Under the pieces are notes generated by a model. The model saw only the letters and a list, made by a program, of their open reading frames with translations, was not told where the DNA came from and searched no databases. A program made the position numbers and the translations under genes. Source: Rhizobium croatiense (GTDB lineage Bacteria; Pseudomonadota; Alphaproteobacteria; Rhizobiales; Rhizobiaceae). Taken from it: a DNA stretch of 64,000 nt. Shown here piece by piece: positions 41,452 through 52,147 of this stretch. The stretch covers positions 372,001-436,000 of the forward strand of contig NZ_JAILYJ010000003.1 in NCBI RefSeq assembly GCF_019793465.1. The letters run 5' to 3'. Numbering within the stretch: position 1 is the first letter of the stretch; the number at the start of each line of letters is the position of its first letter.

Positions 41452-42489
41452 TTACCTGCCCATCAGCCTCAGCGGAATGCCGGAGGCAAGCGCCGAGACG
41501 TAGCGTCGCTTCTGGTAGAAGCCGTTCAGCGACATGCGCGGGAGATAGCCGGTTTTTCCCGCCGCCGGCAGCCCCGGCTGGGTGGTGACGGCGACCGAAA
41601 AGCCGAGCCGGCCGGCAATCGCCGCCTCGCGGCCGGTCGCTGCCTCCGGCGTGCCGTAGGGATAGGCGATCGTGACGGGACGGATGCCGGTCACCGCCTC
41701 GAGGTAATCGGCCGACACTTCCATCTCGATTCGCGCTTCGGCTTCCGGCAGGCGGGCGAGCGCCCGATGGCTGATCGTATGAGCGCCGAGTGCGGCGAGC
41801 GGGCGCTGGGAGAGCCATTGCAGTTGCGCCGGCCCCATCACCAGCTCGCGCACGATATCGGTCGGCTCGATGCCGTTGTCCCGCGCCAGCATATCGAGGG
41901 CGGCAACGGCGCGCGCCTCGTCGGAGCGGTGGATATAGGCCGCGAAGCGGTCGAAGGCGTCCCATTGCTGCTGCGGGCTTTCGAGCGCCAGCCGCTCGCT
42001 GCCGCGGCCGAAATCGAAGCGGATTTCGGTTGCCTGACGCAGGAGAACGGCGAGCGTCTCCCACCAGATGCTGTGGGAGCCCTCGGCGAAGCCCTTGGCG
42101 ACGAACACCGTGAACGGCGCCCGATGCCGCTCGAACACCGGCAGCGCATGCTCCAGATTGTTGGTGTAGCCGTCGTCGAGCGTAAAGGCCGCAAACGGCC
42201 TGCCGCCCTCGGGCTCGGCCAACAGTGCCGGCAGCTCGTCGAGCGGCACGAAGCGATAGCCCTCCCTCTTGAGCCGCCCGAGCGCCGCGTCGAGAAAGTC
42301 AGGCGTGATTTCGAGATGCGCGTTCGGCGCGAAGGATTGGGCGACGTGCGGGCGGACGTGATGCAGCGTGAAGATGACGCCGCGCCCGCGCGCCTGCCGC
42401 ATCAGCCCGGCCGCGGCGATCAGCCAGGATGCCTCGAGCCCGGCGCCGATCGCCGCGCGTTTTGCCAGTCGCTTCAATCGTCCCGTCAT
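41452..42489 (-). CDS. Polysaccharide deacetylase (NodB-homology, CE4) family protein
   Basis: A 345-residue protein. CE4 motif 1 is TLDDGYTNN (catalytic and metal Asp, about 103-111) and motif 2 is AHTISHRALARL (H-x3-H metal site, about 238-249). The later AYPYGTPEA is motif 3. It would remove N-acetyl groups from a sugar polymer. A hydrophobic N-terminal patch (LEASWLIAAAGLM) might be a membrane anchor. The 3' end is 5 bases from pdxH's end (convergent). Target polysaccharide is unknown; this is not a nod gene context. Confidence 0.85.
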   Translation of the reverse strand: MTGRLKRLAKRAAIGAGLEASWLIAAAGLMRQARGRGVIFTLHHVRPHVAQSFAPNAHLEITPDFLDAALGRLKREGYRFVPLDELPALLAEPEGGRPFAAFTLDDGYTNNLEHALPVFERHRAPFTVFVAKGFAEGSHSIWWETLAVLLRQATEIRFDFGRGSERLALESPQQQWDAFDRFAAYIHRSDEARAVAALDMLARDNGIEPTDIVRELVMGPAQLQWLSQRPLAALGAHTISHRALARLPEAEARIEMEVSADYLEAVTGIRPVTIAYPYGTPEAATGREAAIAGRLGFSVAVTTQPGLPAAGKTGYLPRMSLNGFYQKRRYVSALASGIPLRLMGR

Positions 42490-42704
42490 GCGCCGCCCAT
42501 TGCCCTTTGCGGCAATCTAGCAATAGCGGCTTAAGCCTTGCTGAATCCCGATTTCGCACAGATTCTTTGGTTTTTTGTTAACCAAGACAATGAAAAGACT
42601 AGAAAAATGATAGGCGTTGCCGCAAAGTCGCGCCAAACTTACGGCTTCTGTTACACTACGACACAGGGCCGGCCCATTGAGAGCCGGCGCATCAGGGGGA
42701 TTCC

Positions 42705-43988
42705 ATGAGAAAGCTATTGGCGGCTGTTTTGACCGTAGCGCTGGCGGTTTCGGCGCCGCTTGCGGCTCTTGCCGGCAACGCCTCGCTGATCCTCGATGCC
42801 CGCACCGGCAAGGTCCTTGCCGCCGAAAACGCCGACACGCTGAACCATCCGGCCTCGCTGACGAAGATCATGACGCTTTATCTTACCTTCGAGGCCTTGA
42901 AGCGTGGCAAGATCGCCTGGGATACGCCGATCAAAATGTCGAAATATGCCGCCGCCCGGCCGCCGACCAAGCTCGGCGTCAAGGCCGGCGGCACCATCAC
43001 GGTGCGCGAGGCGGTCTATGGGATGATCGTCAAATCCGCCAATGACGCCGCCGCCGCCATGGCCGAGACGCTCGGCGGCTCGGAGAGCGGTTTTGCCCGG
43101 ATGATGACGGCAAAAGCCCGCCAGCTCGGCATGAGCCGCACCGTCTTCCTCAACGCATCCGGCCTGCCGAACAGCAGCCAGGTGACGACGGCGCGCGACA
43201 TGTCGACGCTCGCCGTGGCGCTGATGAAGAATTACCCCAATGAATACCGCCTGTTTTCGGTGGCAAGCTTCAATTTCCGCGGCAAGACCGTGCGCGGACA
43301 CAACAATCTCATGTACCGCTACCAGGGCATGGACGGCATCAAGACAGGCTATACCAACGCCTCCGGCTTCAACCTGGTCAGCGCCGTCAGGGACGGCAAC
43401 CGCCGTGTCGTCGGCGTCGTGCTCGGTGGCCGTACCGCCCGCAGCCGCGACGCCAAGATGGCGGCGCTGCTCGACCGCTATCTCGGCCGCGCCTCGTCTT
43501 CCGGCGGCGCCAGGCTGGTGGCGAGCGTCGGCGCCAAGGAGGCCGTCGAAGTCGCTTCCGCCGCTGATGCTTCCGATGTTCCGGTACCGCTCAACGCGCC
43601 GCGCCCGGCCGACGACCTCGCGTCAAAGAGCCTGGCCTATGCCGACGACGCCGTCGTGCCGTTGGACCGTCCGGTCGCGATGGACGAGATCCTGAACGCC
43701 GGCAAGGCTTCGAAGACCTCGGCGAAAAAGGCCGATGGCGACTGGCAGATCCAGATCTCGGCCGCCCCGAGCGCCGATGCGGCGCGTGCGCTTCTCGCCC
43801 AGGCGCAATCGGAAGGCGGCGCGCCGCTCGTTTCCGCTTCGCCCTATACCGAGGCGGTTGGGGAGGGCGCCAACAGGATCTACCGCGCCCGCTTCGTCGG
43901 CTTCGCCAGCAGGGATGCCGCCGTTTCCGCCTGCGATGCGCTGAAGCAGCGCTCCTATGACTGCATGCTGCTGCCGGACCACGGCTGA
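42705..43988 (+). CDS. D-alanyl-D-alanine carboxypeptidase with C-terminal SPOR domain
   Basis: A 427-residue periplasmic penicillin-binding protein of the S11 family that trims peptidoglycan stem peptides. A signal peptide (1-23, ALA cleavage) precedes the three active-site motifs S51-L-T-K54, S111-A-N and K213-T-G215. A linker (about 265-345) leads to a SPOR domain (about 345-425, GDWQIQISAAPSADAARALL...) that binds denuded glycan and directs proteins to division sites. Cysteines near the C-terminus could pair. It is divergent from the deacetylase gene (GGGGGATTCC before ATG 42705). Confidence 0.92.
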   Translation: MRKLLAAVLTVALAVSAPLAALAGNASLILDARTGKVLAAENADTLNHPASLTKIMTLYLTFEALKRGKIAWDTPIKMSKYAAARPPTKLGVKAGGTITVREAVYGMIVKSANDAAAAMAETLGGSESGFARMMTAKARQLGMSRTVFLNASGLPNSSQVTTARDMSTLAVALMKNYPNEYRLFSVASFNFRGKTVRGHNNLMYRYQGMDGIKTGYTNASGFNLVSAVRDGNRRVVGVVLGGRTARSRDAKMAALLDRYLGRASSSGGARLVASVGAKEAVEVASAADASDVPVPLNAPRPADDLASKSLAYADDAVVPLDRPVAMDEILNAGKASKTSAKKADGDWQIQISAAPSADAARALLAQAQSEGGAPLVSASPYTEAVGEGANRIYRARFVGFASRDAAVSACDALKQRSYDCMLLPDHG

Positions 43989-44064
43989 TCGCAGCACCCA
44001 GGCAATTCACCCTGGACAAGCATCGGGAATCAGCGTCTCTTCCATAAACAAAAGGAGAACGCCG

Positions 44065-44418
44065 ATGTTGCGTCGTCTTGCCGATCAGTTCGAAACCTCG
44101 TCCGCCGCCCATGTCGCCGCCAACGGCATCGAACGCGATGCCGACTGGTTCCTTCTGAAGCTGCAGGAAGAAATGGGCGAGCTGACGCAGGCCTGGAACC
44201 GGCTGACCGGCCGGGGCCGTGCCAAAGGCCGTTCGCCAGAAGGCATGCGGCGCGATCTGGCCGACGAGACTGCCGACCTGCTCGGCCATCTGCTGCTGTT
44301 TGCCCGCCGCAACGATATCGATCTTGCCGCGGCGATCGAACGCAAGTGGCTGTTTCAGCCGGGCGGAGCTGCCGAAGAGCTGAGGCATGCCGGCTGCATG
44401 AATCAGTCGAGCTTGTAG
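44065..44418 (+). CDS. MazG-like nucleotide pyrophosphohydrolase
   Basis: A 117-residue all-alpha NTP-PPase (HisE/MazG-like). The metal-binding signature is E-E-M-G-E (residues about 35-39) followed by D-E-T-A-D (about 68-72), the ExxE...ExxD pattern that binds Mg2+. Such enzymes hydrolyse (d)NTPs to monophosphates. AAGGAG nine bases before ATG 44065 sets this start. Its 3' end overlaps the convergent GNAT gene by 16 bases. The physiological nucleotide is unknown. Confidence 0.82.
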   Translation: MLRRLADQFETSSAAHVAANGIERDADWFLLKLQEEMGELTQAWNRLTGRGRAKGRSPEGMRRDLADETADLLGHLLLFARRNDIDLAAAIERKWLFQPGGAAEELRHAGCMNQSSL

Positions 44419-44894
44419 CGATAGAACTTGTTGTCCACCGCCATCAGCGGGAAGGCGCGGGGCAGGGCGCTCTTGGCGATCTCGGTGAAACCGTTCTTCT
44501 CGTAGAAGCGATGGGCGGCGACGAACTTGTCCGTCGTGCCGAGGAAGATATCGGTGAGGCCGGCGTCCCTGGCATGGGCGAACATGCGCTCGAGCAGCAG
44601 CGCCGCCACGCCATGTTCGCGGCCGCGAACCTCGGCGGCGACGAACATCTTGCGCAGCGCCGCCTGATTGTGACCGATATCCTTCAAGCCCAGTGTGCCG
44701 ACGATGGCGCCGTCCTTGACGGCGACCCAGAACTGGCCTTTGCCGGACTGATAGAAATCCGGGATGACCCTCAGATCCGGCTGCGCATCGGCGGTGATGT
44801 CAATGCCGAATTCCTCGCGCTGGATCGGCAGGATTACCGACAGCACGTCATCGGCGTCGCCTTCGGTAAAAGGTCTGATCTCGATCTCCGCCAA
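44403..44894 (-). CDS. GNAT-family N-acetyltransferase
   Basis: A 163-residue acetyltransferase with acetyl-CoA-binding segment KMFVAAEVRGREHGVAALLLERMFAHARDAG (R-G-x-G-like loop degraded to R-G-R-E-H-G) and LGTTDKFVAAHRFYEKNGFTEI. The TTG start at 44894 is selected because GGGAGGAA lies just upstream and the fold begins there (MAEIEIRPFTEGD). Its 3' end overlaps mazG-like by 16 bases, and its start is 14 bases from the tldD stop, so it may be co-transcribed with tldD. The acceptor is unknown. Confidence 0.82.
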   Translation of the reverse strand: MAEIEIRPFTEGDADDVLSVILPIQREEFGIDITADAQPDLRVIPDFYQSGKGQFWVAVKDGAIVGTLGLKDIGHNQAALRKMFVAAEVRGREHGVAALLLERMFAHARDAGLTDIFLGTTDKFVAAHRFYEKNGFTEIAKSALPRAFPLMAVDNKFYRYKLD

Positions 44895-44908
44895 CGGTTC
44901 CTCCCGCC

Positions 44909-46324
44909 TCAGGTCTGCGTGCCGCCGACCGTGATCTGATCCATGCGCAGATGCGGCTGGCCGACGCCGACCGGAACCCATTGGCCGGCCTTGCCGCAAT
45001 TGCCGATGCCGGTATCGAGCTTCATGTCGTTGCCGATCATCGTGACCCGCTTCATCGCATCCGGGCCGTTGCCGATCAGCATCGCGCCCTTGATCGGCGC
45101 GCCGACCTTGCCGTTCTCGATCAGATAGGCCTCGGTGCAGCCGAAGACGAACTTGCCGGAGGTGATGTCGACCTGGCCGCCGCCGAAGGAGACGGCATAA
45201 ATGCCCTTCTTCACCGAGGCGATGATTTCATCAGGCGTTTTGTCGCCGCCGAGCATATAGGTGTTGGTCATGCGCGGCATCGGCACATGCGCATAACCTT
45301 GGCGGCGGCCGTTGCCGGTGGCCGCCATGCCCATCAACCGGGCATTCTGCCGATCCTGCATATAGCCGACGAGCTTGCCGTTCTCGATCAGCACGTTGTA
45401 GCCGGAGGGCGTGCCCTCGTCGTCGATGGTGATCGAGCCGCGGCGGTTGTCGATCGTGCCGTCGTCGACGACGGTGACACCGGGCGCTGCCACCATCTGG
45501 CCGAGAAGGCCGGCAAAGGCCGACGTCTTCTTGCGGTTGAAATCGCCTTCCAGCCCGTGACCGACCGCTTCGTGCAGCATCACGCCCGGCCAGCCGGAGC
45601 CGAGAACGACGTCCATCGTGCCCGCTGGCGCGTCGATCGCCTCGAGATTGACCAGCGCCTGGCGCAGCGCCTCGTCGGCGCCGTATTGCCAGCTGCCCTC
45701 GGCGATGAAATCGCCGAAGCCGATGCGCCCGCCGCTGCCATAGGAGCCGCTCTCCTGGCGCTCGCCTTGCCCGACCACGACGGAGATGTTGATGCGCGTC
45801 ATCGGGCGGATGTCGCGCACCCGATGCCCGTCGGCGCGCAGGATATCGACGACCTGCCAGCTCGCCGCCACCGAGGCTGTCACCTGCCGCACCTTGTCGT
45901 CCTTGCCCCTGAGATAGGCGTCGATATCCTGCAGGACCTTGACCTTTTCCTCAAAGCTCGGTTGGCCGATCGGGTTCTGGTCGCCGTAGAATTTCTTGTT
46001 GGTGCCCTGGGGGGCGGCGGCATAGGAGCCGGAATAGCCGCGCGTCACCGCGCCGACCGCATCCGCTGCCCGCTTCAGCGCCGCCACCGACAGATCGCCG
46101 GCATGGGCATAACCCACCGCCTCGCCGGCAACGGCGCGAAGCCCGAAGCCCTGCTCGGTATTGAAACTGCCGCCCTTCAGCCGGCCATTGTCGAAGGTCA
46201 GCGCTTCGGCCTGCGCATGCTCGATAAAGAGCTCGCCGTCATCGGCGCCGGCGAGCGCCTTGGCGACAAGGCCGCGCATGGTGGCTTCGTCGGCGTCGAA
46301 AAGCGGCAGGAGATCGATGGTCAT
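44909..46324 (-). CDS. tldD: Metalloprotease TldD
   Basis: A 471-residue cytoplasmic zinc protease that works with PmbA/TldE to process unfolded peptides such as microcin and CcdA-type substrates. The catalytic HExxxH motif is H251-E-A-V-G-H256 (VMLHEAVGHGLEGDF), and the third ligand region is DGTIDNRRG... and GFVFGCTEAYLIENG. Length and domain order match TldD. The partner gene pmbA is not in the window. The ATG is at 46324. Confidence 0.95.
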   Translation of the reverse strand: MTIDLLPLFDADEATMRGLVAKALAGADDGELFIEHAQAEALTFDNGRLKGGSFNTEQGFGLRAVAGEAVGYAHAGDLSVAALKRAADAVGAVTRGYSGSYAAAPQGTNKKFYGDQNPIGQPSFEEKVKVLQDIDAYLRGKDDKVRQVTASVAASWQVVDILRADGHRVRDIRPMTRINISVVVGQGERQESGSYGSGGRIGFGDFIAEGSWQYGADEALRQALVNLEAIDAPAGTMDVVLGSGWPGVMLHEAVGHGLEGDFNRKKTSAFAGLLGQMVAAPGVTVVDDGTIDNRRGSITIDDEGTPSGYNVLIENGKLVGYMQDRQNARLMGMAATGNGRRQGYAHVPMPRMTNTYMLGGDKTPDEIIASVKKGIYAVSFGGGQVDITSGKFVFGCTEAYLIENGKVGAPIKGAMLIGNGPDAMKRVTMIGNDMKLDTGIGNCGKAGQWVPVGVGQPHLRMDQITVGGTQT

Positions 46325-46480
46325 GGTCTGGCTCCAATGGGCATGCGTTTGGGAATGCGCTTACTCCCTAGATAGGGCTCTACCTTATAAGGAGTGAAGC
46401 CCTGCGGCCGAATTATTCTTTGTTGGGCAAGATATCTAGAAGAGGGAATGCTTCAAAGAGCGGGAAGCGCGCGGCATATC

Positions 46481-46702
46481 TCTTCTCCCCTCCGGGGAGA
46501 AGGTGCCGGCAGGCGGATGAGGGGGCCACGCTGCACACCCTCTCGTAATCCCTGTCCGGCGACGCTCACGGCAAGCGACTTGAAGACAGCCGAGACCATG
46601 CCAGTGCGGCCGAGCCCGGATGGACGTTCTTCTTGTTGGAAGCTCCGCTTTGCGGCCCCCTCATCCGCCCTACGGGCACCTTCTCCCCGAGGGGAGAAGA
46701 GG
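46481..46702. repeat. Family B inverted repeat between tldD and IalB-like gene
   Basis: TCTTCTCCCCTCCGGGGAGA...GGCGGATGAGGGGGCC (46481-46527) faces GGCCCCCTCATCCGCC...TTCTCCCCGAGGGGAGAAGAG (46654-46702). The 47-base arms match the unit at 14032-14149, but here the units point outward instead of inward and the centre is 126 bases. Confidence 0.8.
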
Positions 46703-46735
46703 GACCCGAGAGGTCGCGGCACATATCAGCAGCCC

Positions 46736-47377
46736 TTACGGCAGTGCGTCGAAACCCTCGGCAAAACCCTTGAGGTCGACGGGGATGCCGATGCCTTCTT
46801 CGGGGGTCTGGAAGACGATGAAGGTTGCCTGGGCGCCGCTGCGGAAGGTCTTCAGCAGCTCGTCTTCGAGCACGACCTCGGCATAGCAGCCGTCGGCGAA
46901 GCAGCGCACGAAATAGGCGCGGCCGATATCCTTGCCGTCGACATTGAGGCCGAGGCCATTCGGCAGGAGCACGCCGAGCGGTGCGAGCACGCGCAGGATC
47001 TTCGACTTGCGGTCGGCCGTCTTCAGGACGACGACGGAAAGCCCGACTTCCGGCCGGTCCTCGGCGATGACGTTCTGCATCAGCGCGCATTGTTCGGCTG
47101 AAGCGCCGGCCGGCTTGTCGCAGACAACGGACCAGGCGCCATGATTGGATTTCACCGTACCCGGCGCCTGCGGCTGCGTCTGGCCGGGTGTCACCTGGAT
47201 ATTCGGATTGGCCGCACTCGGCTGCTGCGGTGTCGTAGCAGGAGCAGGGGCCGGAGCGGCAGCCGGTGGCGTGGCCTGCGACGGGGTGGGTTGCTGCTGT
47301 GCGAAAACGGGCGTCGTCGCTGCGGCCGCGATGCTGGCAGTCACGAGAAGCGACTGCACGAGGGAACGGAAACCCAT
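46736..47377 (-). CDS. Invasion associated locus B (IalB)-family protein
   Basis: A 213-residue secreted protein. A signal peptide (MGFRSLVQSLLVTASIAAAATTPVFAQ) is followed by a Pro/Ala/Gln-rich linker (about 28-75) and the IalB domain with paired cysteines (WSVVCDKP...AEQCALMQ, YFVRCFADGCYAEVVL). IalB proteins were named in Bartonella for erythrocyte invasion; in rhizobia the role is unknown. AGAGG before ATG 47377 and the start of the signal peptide reject the 52-codon upstream extension. It is divergent from the cytochrome oxidase operon. Confidence 0.85.
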   Translation of the reverse strand: MGFRSLVQSLLVTASIAAAATTPVFAQQQPTPSQATPPAAAPAPAPATTPQQPSAANPNIQVTPGQTQPQAPGTVKSNHGAWSVVCDKPAGASAEQCALMQNVIAEDRPEVGLSVVVLKTADRKSKILRVLAPLGVLLPNGLGLNVDGKDIGRAYFVRCFADGCYAEVVLEDELLKTFRSGAQATFIVFQTPEEGIGIPVDLKGFAEGFDALP

Positions 47378-47713
47378 GGAAACCTCTGGATATCGAATCA
47401 TTGCGGCTATTGTTGAAGCTGCCCACCAAAAATGAAAAGCCCCACCCCGTGAAAACCGGGGGACTGCGGCGGAAATTGGACCTTTCGGCAATAATGTGCA
47501 GCGCGCGGATTGGCCGGAAAGCCAATTTTTCATATGCTGATGAAAATCTTCTGATGTTTTGCCCTTCGGACCTGCCTATGCTTTGAGCAAAAATGCCGCA
47601 TAGACAATTGCTCTGGCCTGTTGCGGCAAATGCCAAACTGTGGTTTGAAGCGCTGAAGATGGCAAGGATTCTGCGTTGGTTTTGCAGGTCAAGCGCTCGA
47701 GGGAGATAATAAG
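47378..47713. promoter_or_regulatory. Divergent promoter region of IalB-like gene and coxB, with a leader terminator
   Basis: Both promoters are expected here. An intrinsic-terminator-like element at 47509-47530 reads rightward (listed separately) although no rightward gene precedes it. GGGAG at 47701-47705 is the coxB ribosome binding site. No gene of useful length is visible. Confidence 0.5.
47509..47530 (+). terminator. Terminator-like hairpin in the coxB leader
   Basis: ATTGGC-CGGAAA-GCCAAT (47509-47526) is followed at once by TTTT. It lies 184 bases upstream of coxB and reads toward coxB, with no gene upstream on that strand. It could end a small RNA or act as a leader attenuator of the cox operon. 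Confidence 0.55.
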
Positions 47714-48601
47714 GTGATGAAGAAGGCTTATGCAGCTCTGACCGCGCTGGTCTGTCTGCTTTTTGCTTCCGGCACATATGCCGACCAGCCGAAGCCGTGG
47801 CAGGCGACGCTGCAGCCGGCGGCGACGCCGATCATGCGGGAAATCCACTGGTTCGAACAATATACCCTGTGGTTTATCGTTCCGATCACGCTCTTCGTTC
47901 TGATCCTGCTCATCGTCGTCTGCTTCAAGTTCCGCGCCAGCGCCAATCCGGTGCCTTCGAGGACGAGCCACAACACGGTGATCGAGGTCATCTGGACCGT
48001 GGGGCCGGTCCTGGTGCTGCTCCTTCTCGCCATTCCCTCCTTCAACCTGCTGACGGCGCAGCTGACGCTGCCCGAAAATCCCGACGTGACGATCAAGGCG
48101 ACCGCCACGCAGTGGCAGTGGAACTATGAATATGAGGGTTCGGGCGACAGCCCGCTCGCCTTCGATTCCTACCTCTTGAAGGATCAGGACCGCGCCGCTG
48201 CCGGCAAGGAAGACAAGTCGGTCTATCCCCGGCTTCTCGCCGTCGACAACGAGCTGGTCCTGCCTGTCAACAAGACGGTGCGCGTCCTCGTGACCGCAGC
48301 GCCGACCGACGTCATCCACGCATTCGCCATGCCGTCCTTTGGCATCAAGATCGACGCCGTGCCGGGTCGTCTGAACGAAACCTGGTTCAAGGCCGAGCGC
48401 GAAGGCCTGTTCTACGGTCAGTGTTCCGAGCTCTGCGGCAAGGACCATGCGTACATGCCGATCGCCATCCGCGTTGTCTCCGAGGACAAGTACAAGCAGT
48501 GGCTGAGCGCAGCCGCCAGCGACCTGCCCGGCGCCTACAAGACACTCATGGCCGCAACCGATGGTCCCGCAAAGGCCGTCGACGTTGCCGAAGCACAGTA
48601 A
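47714..48601 (+). CDS. coxB: Cytochrome c oxidase subunit II
   Basis: A 295-residue subunit of the aa3-type oxidase; it receives electrons from cytochrome c. A signal/leader (1-22), two transmembrane helices (about 40-65 and 85-105) and a periplasmic CuA domain with QCSELCGKDHAYMPI (two Cys, one His, one Met of the binuclear copper site) are seen, plus the aromatic WQWNYEY entry patch. It starts GTG 47714 or ATG 47717; GGGAG suits either. It is the first gene of coxB-coxA-ctaB-coxF-ctaG-coxC. Confidence 0.96.
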   Translation: MMKKAYAALTALVCLLFASGTYADQPKPWQATLQPAATPIMREIHWFEQYTLWFIVPITLFVLILLIVVCFKFRASANPVPSRTSHNTVIEVIWTVGPVLVLLLLAIPSFNLLTAQLTLPENPDVTIKATATQWQWNYEYEGSGDSPLAFDSYLLKDQDRAAAGKEDKSVYPRLLAVDNELVLPVNKTVRVLVTAAPTDVIHAFAMPSFGIKIDAVPGRLNETWFKAEREGLFYGQCSELCGKDHAYMPIAIRVVSEDKYKQWLSAAASDLPGAYKTLMAATDGPAKAVDVAEAQ

Positions 48602-50323
<1,722 letters not shown>

Positions 50324-50388
50324 TTTGCGCGGATTACAGGACGCCTCATCTTGATACGGCGTCCTGGCATTGAGACATTCAGGACGGA

Positions 50389-51342
50389 ATGATGACGGTC
50401 ATCGACAATCACGAGGCGCTTGCAGAGGACGGCGAATTGTCGGAAGCGAGCGCACGCGATTACTTCGAACTCTTGAAGCCACGGGTGATGTCGCTCGTGG
50501 TCTTCACCGCTTTTGCCGGTCTGGTGCTGGCGCCGGGCCATATCAATCCGGTCCTCGGCCTGATCGCCATCCTCTGCATCGCCGTCGGTGCCGGCGCCTC
50601 CGGTGCGCTCAACATGTGGTACGATGCCGATATCGACGCCATCATGAGCCGCACCGCCAGGCGTCCGATTCCGGCCGGCCGCATCGCGCCCTCCGAGGCG
50701 CTGGCCTTCGGCCTGGTGCTGTCGGGCTTTTCGGTCGTCATTCTCGGCCTTGCCGTCAACTGGCTGTCGGCCGGCATCCTCGCCTTCACCATCTTCTTCT
50801 ACGCCGTCATCTACACGATGTGGCTGAAGCGCTCGACGCCGCAGAACATCGTCATCGGCGGTGCCGCCGGCGCCTTCCCGCCGATGATCGGCTGGGCCTG
50901 CGTGACGAATTCGGTGACGATCGAGAGCACCGTTCTCTTCCTGATCATCTTCCTGTGGACGCCGGCGCATTTCTGGGCGCTCGCTCTGTTCAAGATGCAC
51001 GACTACGAGGCCGTCGGCGTGCCGATGCTGCCGAACGTTTCCGGCGAGCGGGTGACCAAGCATCAGATCGTCGCCTATGCGGTGCTGACCGCGATCTGCG
51101 CGGTCCTGCCGTCATTCCTCGGTTTTGCCAGCTTCGGCTACGGCCTCGTCGCCGCCGCGCTTGGCGCGATCTTCATCTACTGTTCCATCGCCGTCTGGCG
51201 CATGCCCGACGGCGATCTGAAGATGATCCCGGCGAAGAAGCTGTTCGGCTTCTCGATCTTCTACCTCTTCGCCGTGTTCTCGGCCCTGATGATCGACCGG
51301 CTGGCCGCCATGCTGGTCTCGTATGCGGGAGGTTCGTTCTGA
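50389..51342 (+). CDS. ctaB: Protohaem IX farnesyltransferase (haem O synthase)
   Basis: A 317-residue polytopic membrane prenyltransferase that adds a farnesyl group to haem B, making haem O for haem A synthesis. The prenyl-diphosphate-binding motif [12 protein letters not shown] (DxxxD) and the [28 protein letters not shown] and [25 protein letters not shown] blocks are diagnostic. It starts ATG 50389 or the next ATG at 50392. Its stop overlaps the start of coxF by one base. Confidence 0.96.
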   Translation: MMTVIDNHEALAEDGELSEASARDYFELLKPRVMSLVVFTAFAGLVLAPGHINPVLGLIAILCIAVGAGASGALNMWYDADIDAIMSRTARRPIPAGRIAPSEALAFGLVLSGFSVVILGLAVNWLSAGILAFTIFFYAVIYTMWLKRSTPQNIVIGGAAGAFPPMIGWACVTNSVTIESTVLFLIIFLWTPAHFWALALFKMHDYEAVGVPMLPNVSGERVTKHQIVAYAVLTAICAVLPSFLGFASFGYGLVAAALGAIFIYCSIAVWRMPDGDLKMIPAKKLFGFSIFYLFAVFSALMIDRLAAMLVSYAGGSF

Positions 51343-51482
51343 TGGATCTGGTCAAGCTCACCGAAAAGCAGATGAAGTCGCGTCGCAACCGCAACATCGC
51401 CCTCGGGCTGGTGCTTGCCGGCCTCGTCGTGCTTTTCTATGCGATTACGATCGTGAAGATCGGCGGGGGAACGGCCGGATGA
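51342..51482 (+). CDS. coxF: CoxF-like small membrane protein
   Basis: A 46-residue protein with a basic N-terminus ([18 protein letters not shown]) and one transmembrane helix ([20 protein letters not shown]). Its ATG overlaps the ctaB TGA (TGATG), and its TGA overlaps the ctaG ATG, so all three are translationally coupled. Such small genes between ctaB and ctaG are typical of rhizobial cox clusters and are called coxF. The function is poorly known; it may assist assembly. Confidence 0.85.
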   Translation: MDLVKLTEKQMKSRRNRNIALGLVLAGLVVLFYAITIVKIGGGTAG

Positions 51483-52087
51483 GCGAAGCCGCCGCCCCAC
51501 GCAAGAAGCAGGGCCGCAACAACGGCGCCGTCGTCATGATGTGCCTGAGCTTCGTCTTCGGCATGGGGGCGATGAGCTATGCCGCCGTGCCGCTCTATCG
51601 CATCTTCTGCCAGGTGACCGGTTATAACGGCACGACGCAGCGCGTCGATCAGATGTCGAGCGTCGTGCTCGACCGCAAGATGCGCGTGACCTTCGACGCC
51701 AATGTCGCGCCGGGCCTGCAGTGGGATTTCAAGCCGGTCGAGCGCGAGGTCAATCCGAAGATCGGCGAAACCATCCAGGTTAATTTCACCGCCGTGAATC
51801 GCTCGAACGAGACCCAGCGCGGCCAGGCGGTTTTCAACGTCACGCCGGGCGAGGCAGGCGTCTATTTCAACAAGGTGCAATGTTTCTGCTTTACGGAAAC
51901 GGACCTGAAGCCGGGCGAGAAGCTCGACATGCCGGTGGTATTCTACATCGATCCGGAAATCGTCAAGGCCGTGGAATCGAAGAACATCCATACGGTCACG
52001 CTGTCATATACGTTCTATCCGAAAGAGGGTCCGAAGCCACTGGCTTCGAATGAGGGTAGAGCGGTGAAGATTGAAAAGAAACTTTGA
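51479..52087 (+). CDS. ctaG: Cytochrome c oxidase assembly protein CtaG/Cox11
   Basis: A 202-residue copper chaperone that delivers CuB to subunit I. One N-terminal transmembrane helix (about 18-38, [23 protein letters not shown]) anchors a periplasmic immunoglobulin-like domain. It has [18 protein letters not shown] and the copper-binding C-F-C-F motif ([10 protein letters not shown]). The ATG at 51479 overlaps the coxF stop; longer in-frame extension upstream lies inside coxF in another frame and is rejected. Confidence 0.96.
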   Translation: MSEAAAPRKKQGRNNGAVVMMCLSFVFGMGAMSYAAVPLYRIFCQVTGYNGTTQRVDQMSSVVLDRKMRVTFDANVAPGLQWDFKPVEREVNPKIGETIQVNFTAVNRSNETQRGQAVFNVTPGEAGVYFNKVQCFCFTETDLKPGEKLDMPVVFYIDPEIVKAVESKNIHTVTLSYTFYPKEGPKPLASNEGRAVKIEKKL

Positions 52088-52147
52088 TCAAGGCTCGTTT
52101 CCGGCTATGCCGGGAGCGAAGTGAGGAAGACATCCGGGGATAGCTAC

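Noticed and set aside
46566-47777. A 403-codon leftward frame upstream of and across the IalB-like gene
   Set aside because: It is out of phase with the signal-peptide protein and passes through repeat DNA; its sequence is not protein-like.
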